Below, piece after piece: positions 59,397-64,000 of a stretch of DNA of 64,000 nt. Each line of letters begins with the position of its first letter. Positions within the stretch are counted from its first letter, which is position 1. Made by a program: the position numbers and the translations under genes. Location: positions 1 through 64,000 of the forward strand of contig NZ_NMUM01000044.1 of assembly GCF_002812805.1 (NCBI RefSeq), given 5' to 3'. Source of the stretch: Microbacterium lacus. Lineage in GTDB: Bacteria; Actinomycetota; Actinomycetes; Actinomycetales; Microbacteriaceae. The notes beneath the pieces were generated by a model, which saw only the letters and a list, made by a program, of their open reading frames with translations, had not been told where the DNA came from and searched no databases.

Positions 59397-61463
59397 GTGA
59401 GCGACCCGAAACATCCGCACCCCGCACGCACCTTCGCGCGGCTCGTCCGCGCCATGCCCGGGACGCTGACGCTGCTGGTGTTGATCGTCGTGGTCGGCAT
59501 CGTCGGGCAGGGTCTCTGGCGCCCGGTCACCGAACAGCCCTGGTTCGAGGCGGTCGCGTACGGTCTGCCCGCGCTCGAAGCGGGTCGGTGGTGGACACCC
59601 TTCACGGGCACGTTCTTCGTCGCGCATCCCGTCGTCTACATCCCCACGCTTCTCAGCCTCGCCGGCCTCGGCTTCCTGGAGATGAAGCGGGGTACGCGCA
59701 TCGCGCTGCTGTACTTCGGTTTCGGTCAGCTCTTCGCGATCTTCGCCGCGGCGGCGTTCCTGATGTTCGGCCGCCTCCTGCCCTGGCCCTGGGCGATAAC
59801 CCTCGCGGGGCAGCTCGATGTCGGCGCGTCCGGCGGAACGATGGCCTGCATCGCCGCCTCCATCGGTCTGCTCGCGGCGCCGTGGCGCCAGCGCGGCTGG
59901 GTCATCGTCTTCGCGTATGCGGCGATCAGCCTGTTGCTGCTGGGTTCACTCGCCGATGTCGAACACGCCTTCGCGATCACGCTGGTGCTCGTGATCGACC
60001 GTTCGTTCCGCATCCAGCGCACCACCGTTCGCGAACAGCGGCTGCTGGCGTTCGCGGTGATCCTCTCGCTCGCGGTCATCCAGATCCTGTCGCTGCTGCT
60101 GCCCACGAACGGGCCGTTCGGGCCGACCGCGCCGCTCGATGGTCCGTGGCTCGACGTGGCGATCGACACGGTCGTGGTGCTGCTCGTGTCGCGCGGGCTC
60201 CGTCTCGGTCGTCGGTGGGCATGGATTCTCACCGTCCTGTGGGCCGGTGTGAACCTGCTGGTCGCCGCCGCGATCATCACCCTGTTCGCGCTCTTCCCCG
60301 CCGAGGTCTACGACGTTTATGGCGACCCGGATGTCGCACTCGCCACCTCGCTGCTGTGGGCGCTGTTCTTCGTCTACCTCATCATGGCCCGTCGGGCGTT
60401 CCGCGCTACCCGCCGCCGACGCATCGGTGAGGGATCCGCGGTATCGACCGACAATGTCCGCGCACTGATCCGCGCGGAGGGCGGCGGCAACCTCTCGTGG
60501 ATGGCAACGTGGGAGGGGCTTCGCTACCTGCGCACCGGCGACGGCATGGTCGCCTTCCAGCCGCGGCTCGGGGTCGCGATCGCTCTCGCCGATCCGCTCG
60601 GGCCCCCGGCATCCGTCCCCGATTCTGTGAGCACGTATGTCCGTACAACCGAAGGCCAGGGACTCATCCCGTGCTTCTTCAGTTGCAGCCAGGTCACCCG
60701 GGATGCGATGCCGGACGGATGGCGCGCGCTGATCATCGCGGATGACACGATCGTCGATCTGCCCGGGCTAGAGTTCACCGGCAAAGCCTGGTCGTATGTG
60801 CGCCAGGCGCTCAACAGGGGCGAGCGCGACGGGATGACATTCCGACTCACGACGCTGGCCGAGGAGCCCTGGGGCGTGCGTCAGCAGTTGCGCGCGATCT
60901 CGGAGTCGTGGGTCGGCGACAAGGGCCTGCCCGAAATGCGGTTCACGCTCGGCACCCTGCAAGAGGCTGCGGATCCCGACGTGCGTCTGGCGCTCGCGAT
61001 CGCCCCGAATGGCGACGTCGACGGCTTTCTGTCGTGGCTGCCGGTCTACGGACCCGGCGGCGCTGTGCACGGCTGGACCCTGGACCTCATGCGTCGCCGC
61101 GAGGGCGGCTTCGGGCCGGTCATGGAGTTCTTGATCGGATCGTCCGCGCGGGACTTCGCGGCGGAGGGTGCGCTGACGCTCTCGCTATCGGGCGCACCTC
61201 TCGCGCACGAGGTGACACCGGACGAGGGCGCGATCGCCCAGTTGCTGGGTTCGCTTTCGAGCGCGCTCGAGCCCGTCTACGGGTTCCGGTCGTTGCACCG
61301 CTTCAAGACGAAGTTCAATCCGCGCTACGAGCCCATCTACCTGCTGTACCGCGACGAGGGAGACCTGACCCGGATCGCGGCGGGGCTCACGCGCGCGTTC
61401 CTGCCGGACGCGACCCTCCGCCAGTTCGCCGCTGCCGGAGTCGACATGCTCCGCCACGACTGA
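59397..61463 (+). CDS. Rhomboid-like membrane domain fused to a DUF2156 (MprF-type aminoacyl-lipid) domain
   Basis: A 688-residue membrane protein. The N-terminal ~205 residues have rhomboid-like segments: 'GRWWTPFTGTFFVAH' (H77), 'GASGG' with S146 in a GxSG motif, and H190 in 'LADVEHAFAITL'. About four more helices follow to ~340. Residues ~355-688 are a DUF2156/LPG-synthase GNAT-like domain: 'SWMATWEGLRYLRTGDGMVAFQPRLGVAIALADPLGP', 'GKAWSYVRQALNRGERDGMTFRL', 'SFLSW'-type strands. The C-terminal part probably moves an aminoacyl group from tRNA to a lipid. Whether the rhomboid-like dyad is active is unknown. Confidence 0.78.
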   Translation: MSDPKHPHPARTFARLVRAMPGTLTLLVLIVVVGIVGQGLWRPVTEQPWFEAVAYGLPALEAGRWWTPFTGTFFVAHPVVYIPTLLSLAGLGFLEMKRGTRIALLYFGFGQLFAIFAAAAFLMFGRLLPWPWAITLAGQLDVGASGGTMACIAASIGLLAAPWRQRGWVIVFAYAAISLLLLGSLADVEHAFAITLVLVIDRSFRIQRTTVREQRLLAFAVILSLAVIQILSLLLPTNGPFGPTAPLDGPWLDVAIDTVVVLLVSRGLRLGRRWAWILTVLWAGVNLLVAAAIITLFALFPAEVYDVYGDPDVALATSLLWALFFVYLIMARRAFRATRRRRIGEGSAVSTDNVRALIRAEGGGNLSWMATWEGLRYLRTGDGMVAFQPRLGVAIALADPLGPPASVPDSVSTYVRTTEGQGLIPCFFSCSQVTRDAMPDGWRALIIADDTIVDLPGLEFTGKAWSYVRQALNRGERDGMTFRLTTLAEEPWGVRQQLRAISESWVGDKGLPEMRFTLGTLQEAADPDVRLALAIAPNGDVDGFLSWLPVYGPGGAVHGWTLDLMRRREGGFGPVMEFLIGSSARDFAAEGALTLSLSGAPLAHEVTPDEGAIAQLLGSLSSALEPVYGFRSLHRFKTKFNPRYEPIYLLYRDEGDLTRIAAGLTRAFLPDATLRQFAAAGVDMLRHD

Positions 61464-61483
61464 GACCACGCCGGAAAAGCAGA

Positions 61484-61515
61484 ACGCACCCCAGAGCGTG
61501 AGCTCCGGAGTGCGT
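61484..61515. terminator. Bidirectional terminator between the DUF2156 gene and cspA
   Basis: ACGCACCCCAGAGC (61484-61497) and 61502-61515 pair at 12 of 14 positions with a GTGA loop. On the minus strand (cspA side) it is followed by TTCTGCTTTT, a U-rich tract. Confidence 0.78.
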
Positions 61516-61532
61516 CCTTGTGTGATTCGCCC

Positions 61533-61739
61533 TTAGACGGGGCGGATGTTCTCGGCCTGCAGACCCTTGGGGCCCTGAGCCGTCTCGAACTCCACGCGCT
61601 GGTTCTCCTCGAGCGAGCGGTAGCCGCCCGCCTGGATAGCGGTGTAGTGCGCGAAGACGTCGGCGCCACCCTCATCGGGGGCGATGAAGCCGAAACCCTT
61701 TTCGGCGTTGAACCACTTGACGGTTCCCGTGCTAGACAT
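61533..61739 (-). CDS. cspA: Cold shock protein CspA family
   Basis: A 68-residue single-domain nucleic-acid chaperone: '[20 protein letters not shown]' with RNP1 (KGFGFI) and 'DVFAHY' as RNP2, then '[23 protein letters not shown]'. ATG 61739 has AAGG nearby. About 295 nt separate it from the divergent GntR gene, leaving room for the structured 5' leader typical of csp mRNAs. That gap also holds the perfect 10-bp palindrome GTGGTACCAC (61815-61824). Confidence 0.95.
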   Translation of the reverse strand: MSSTGTVKWFNAEKGFGFIAPDEGGADVFAHYTAIQAGGYRSLEENQRVEFETAQGPKGLQAENIRPV

Positions 61740-62034
61740 GCCTTGCCATTCTCTTCAGCCGCGCTAGCCGGAGCCACGCGGGTATAGTCCGCGAGTCCGA
61801 AGATCCGCGGGGTTGTGGTACCACGCTACCCCGATCAGGGCAACATCGCGCAATGCCTTCGGAAGAAGGAGACACAAACGTTGCCCGAACGTGACCACGG
61901 AGGTCCTCTCGCGGGCCCCGCTCCTCGCGAGGAAGGCGACCCTCACTGCCGGTACCTTGCGCCCGTGCGTAAGATGACTCGAATTATTCAAGCGGCGGGT
62001 TTCCGCCGTGCCTTACCCGAAAAAGGCACCCGAA

Positions 62035-62679
62035 ATGCCCCTTGATGCACCCGCTGAACGCCTCGAGGCCAGCGGTTCCGCGCTGGCCGACGACGTATAT
62101 GCCTTGCTCGCTCGCGCCATCCTCGACGGGCGCCTGGCGCCCGGCGAGCGCATCCGCGATGTCGAGATCGCCGACCTGTACGGGATCTCCCGCACCCCGG
62201 TACGTGAGGCCATCCAACGCCTCGCCAATCAGGGCCTGCTCGAGATTGCAGCCCACCGCTATACCCGGGTGACGATTCCCGACGATTCCAGCCGCGCGGA
62301 AGCCATCGAGTACATCGGTCAGCTCAGCGGAGTCGCGGCCCGTCTTGCCGTGATGCGAGCGACGGATGAGGAGCTCGCGGAGATCAGCGAGATCCTCGAT
62401 CAGGTCGCGGTCGCGGCCGCCGACGCCGATCCGCGTGAGCTGTCGACGCTCATGGTCGCGCTGTTCCGGCGAATCACGCATGTATCGCGCAATCGGATGC
62501 TCATCCAGACGCTCCGCGAGATCCACCTGCCCGTCGCGCGCCTACTCGTCGGGTGGACCCCGCACCCCGATGATCCGATCCTGCGCGCCGATTCGTTCGT
62601 GCGCCTGCGCGACGCATTCCTTGCGCGCGACGCAGATGAGGCAGAGCGGATCGTGCGCGAGCAGCATCCGCTCGCCTGA
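62035..62679 (+). CDS. GntR-family regulator (FadR/FCD type)
   Basis: A 214-residue regulator. The winged helix 'VYALLARAILDGRLAPGERIRDVEIADLYGISRTPVREAIQRLANQGLLEI' is followed by an all-helical FCD-like ligand domain, somewhat degenerate in its metal-binding histidines. ATG 62035 has AAGG 9 nt upstream; a GTG at 62008 is an alternative. No adjacent target gene is evident. Confidence 0.82.
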   Translation: MPLDAPAERLEASGSALADDVYALLARAILDGRLAPGERIRDVEIADLYGISRTPVREAIQRLANQGLLEIAAHRYTRVTIPDDSSRAEAIEYIGQLSGVAARLAVMRATDEELAEISEILDQVAVAAADADPRELSTLMVALFRRITHVSRNRMLIQTLREIHLPVARLLVGWTPHPDDPILRADSFVRLRDAFLARDADEAERIVREQHPLA

Positions 62680-62686
62680 TACGACT

Positions 62687-62719
62687 CTGGCCCAGTAATC
62701 CCGAAGGACTCTGGGCCAG
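62687..62719. terminator. Hairpin between the GntR gene and tRNA-Leu
   Basis: CTGGCCCAG (62687-62695) and CTGGGCCAG (62711-62719) are perfect complements separated by 15 nt, at the junction of the convergent GntR and tRNA genes. Confidence 0.55.
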
Positions 62720-62755
62720 CTGCGCCACCGGATGTCTCGAACCTCTCGACATCTC

Positions 62756-62842
62756 TGGTGCGCGAGGGGGGAGTTGAACCCCCACGCCCTTTCGGGCACT
62801 GGCACCTGAAGCCAGCGCGTCTGCCTATTCCGCCACTCGCGC
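62756..62842 (-). tRNA. tRNA-Leu (CAG)
   Basis: The minus strand folds as a class II tRNA. Acceptor GCGCGAG (62836-62842) pairs with CTCGCGC; the anticodon loop TTCAGGT gives CAG in a GCTGGC/GCCAGT stem; a long variable arm (TGCCCGAAAGGGCG) and T-loop GTTCAACTC follow; the discriminator is A and CCA is encoded (62756-62758). It reads CUG leucine codons, the dominant Leu codon at this GC content. Confidence 0.95.
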
Positions 62843-63076
62843 GAATCTCGGGACTAACGCCCAAAACTCAACCTTGCGAGAATATCACGGGTCTACGGCA
62901 GCGCGAGACGAGGATTCCGGCGGCTGAGGAGGACCATGAACGCAGTAGAGCCCTCCTCTCGCGCCGATCTCCTCCCGCGACGGACAGCCCTATCGCGCAC
63001 AACTCCCCGATCGTCGGGGCCTATCCAGCCTCGCTGACTACGATGGGCCTACCATCCGCCCCGCCTGAGGAGCCCC

Positions 63077-63820
63077 GTGGGTCTACTTGACAGCTTTGAG
63101 AAGGGTCTCGAGCGCGCCGTAAACGGTGCGTTCGCGCGCACCTTCCGCAGCGGCATCCAACCCGTTGAGATCGCCTCCGCCCTGCGCGGCGAGCTCGACA
63201 AGAAGGCCGCGGTCGTCAGCCGCGACCGCATCCTCGCGCCCAACACCTTCATCGTTGAGCTCTCGCCCGACGACCACGCCAAGATGGCGGCGCTCGGCGA
63301 CACGTTGCTGACCGAGCTCGACACTCTCGTGCAGAAGCACGCGAAGGCACAGGGCTACACGTTTGCGGGTGCCGTCAGCATCCGACTCGGCGTCGACCCG
63401 AATCTCGCGGCGGGAACGTTGCGCGTCAGCTCCACGACCGAAGAGGGCCGCGTTTCGTGGCGTGCCGTGGTCGACATCGATGGCAAACGTCACCCCCTGA
63501 CCTCGAGCCGAACGGTGATCGGCCGCGGCAGCGACGCTGACATCACGATCCCCGACGCCGGCACGAGCCGGAAGCACGTCGAGATCCTGTGGGACGGCGA
63601 GCGCGCCATGGTCCGCGACCTCGGATCGACCAACGGGTCTTCCCTCAACGGGCAACGCGTCACGCAGGCCGCGCTCGAGCCGGACTCGACGATTCGGATC
63701 GGACGCACCGACATCGTCTTCCGCGTCGTCGCGCAGGCGCGACCCCCCAAGCCGCCACCACCGCCGCCCGCCGATGTAACCCGAGCCTTCGACGCGCTCG
63801 GCGGAAACGGGGCGCGATGA
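63077..63820 (+). CDS. fhaA: FhaA-type DUF3662/FHA-domain protein
   Basis: A 247-residue phosphothreonine-binding adaptor. The N-terminal DUF3662 domain is 'GLLDSFEKGLERAVNGAFARTFRSGIQPVEIASALRGELDKKA'; a short Pro-free linker leads to a C-terminal FHA domain (about 140-225) with 'TVIGRGSDADITIPDAGTSRKHVEI' and 'DLGSTNGSSLNG', holding the conserved GR, SxxH and NG. In actinobacteria FhaA works with Ser/Thr kinases PknA/PknB and cell-wall precursor export. The N-terminal linker is much shorter than in M. tuberculosis FhaA. GTG 63077 with GAGG upstream. Confidence 0.9.
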   Translation: MGLLDSFEKGLERAVNGAFARTFRSGIQPVEIASALRGELDKKAAVVSRDRILAPNTFIVELSPDDHAKMAALGDTLLTELDTLVQKHAKAQGYTFAGAVSIRLGVDPNLAAGTLRVSSTTEEGRVSWRAVVDIDGKRHPLTSSRTVIGRGSDADITIPDAGTSRKHVEILWDGERAMVRDLGSTNGSSLNGQRVTQAALEPDSTIRIGRTDIVFRVVAQARPPKPPPPPPADVTRAFDALGGNGAR

Positions 63821-64000
63821 GCGAGCTCACACTCCTCCTGCTGCGGATCGGCTTCCTCCTCCTGCTGTGGGCCTTTGTCTTCGTGGTCGTCTATTCGATG
63901 CGCGCGGATCTCTTCGGCGTTCGCGTGCGACGGATGCCTGAGCCCGCGGGTGAAGCCGCCGTCGTCGCAGGAGCAGGCGCCGCGGGGGCAGCTGCTTCAG
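63817..64000 (+). CDS. fhaB: FhaB/FipA-type FHA protein, N-terminal part only
   Basis: ATG 63817 overlaps the fhaA stop (ATGA). The visible 61 codons encode one transmembrane helix ('LLLLRIGFLLLLWAFVFVVVYSMR') followed by 'ADLFGVRVRR' and an Ala-rich linker, the usual start of FhaB before its C-terminal FHA domain. The rest lies beyond the window. Synteny with fhaA and tRNA-Leu supports the call. Confidence 0.8.
   Translation, partial: MSELTLLLLRIGFLLLLWAFVFVVVYSMRADLFGVRVRRMPEPAGEAAVVAGAGAAGAAAS

Noticed and set aside
61764..61991. 75-codon minus-strand frame upstream of cspA
   Set aside because: Lies in the expected cspA promoter/5' leader region, lacks a ribosome-binding site and resembles no family.

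Overview
The window is a high-GC actinobacterial chromosome segment, most likely from Microbacteriaceae (Microbacterium-like). Support comes from the dense coding with ATGA/GTGA overlaps, the NucS mismatch endonuclease, SufS-SufU, FhaA/FhaB with a neighbouring tRNA-Leu, an Mrp-type antiporter operon and many GTG starts. No prophage, CRISPR array or replication origin is seen; the only mobile gene cargo is an IS3-family element cut by the left edge.

Layout. 0-1.1 kb: partial IS3 element. 1.1-12.3 kb: a urate/allantoin nitrogen-scavenging cluster in two divergent arms. The minus arm is allantoinase, a formamidase-family enzyme, an AtzH-amidase fusion, PucG, allantoate amidohydrolase and a COG0402 deaminase. 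The plus arm is UraD, UraH and the flavin urate hydroxylase HpxO, and adenine phosphoribosyltransferase follows. A 35-bp near-perfect palindrome lies exactly midway between the two promoters. 12.4-16.5 kb: a LacI-controlled GH13 glucosidase and an M20 amidohydrolase. 16.5-20.4 kb: APC permease, SufS, SufU. 20.4-31.3 kb: housekeeping and small genes (purL, ArsR with an AHSA1 protein, a PatB-type lyase between two paralogous membrane-anchored proteins, YbjQ, ArfB). 31.4-34.7 kb: an OpuA-type betaine transporter. 35-37 kb: a YtrA-type GntR regulator with an ABC exporter. 37-44.7 kb: HerA-like ATPase, chorismate mutase, AI-2E transporter, purA with a lactonase-fold protein, argG. 44.8-51.1 kb: the six-gene Mnh/Mrp operon. 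51.1-57.9 kb: a LacI/MFS pair, then a flavin monooxygenase divergent from a MetNIQ-like importer. 57.9-64 kb: NucS, HAD phosphatase, a rhomboid-like/MprF-type fusion, CspA, GntR, tRNA-Leu, FhaA and the start of FhaB.

Two patterns run across the window. First, at least fifteen genes are preceded by a TAnnnT hexamer followed by 6-8 nt and then directly by ATG or GTG. This is leaderless promoter grammar, and I used it to choose starts. Second, intergenic junctions carry long dyads. One pair (2.4 and 12.3 kb) and one trio (6.9, 31.3 and 39.8 kb) are recognisably related in sequence. Two convergent junctions carry independent two-copy 33-bp tandem repeats that include stop codons. These look like dispersed palindromic repeat families or bidirectional terminators and are not explained by the genes.

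All functional calls come from reading protein motifs and context by eye; no database search was possible.
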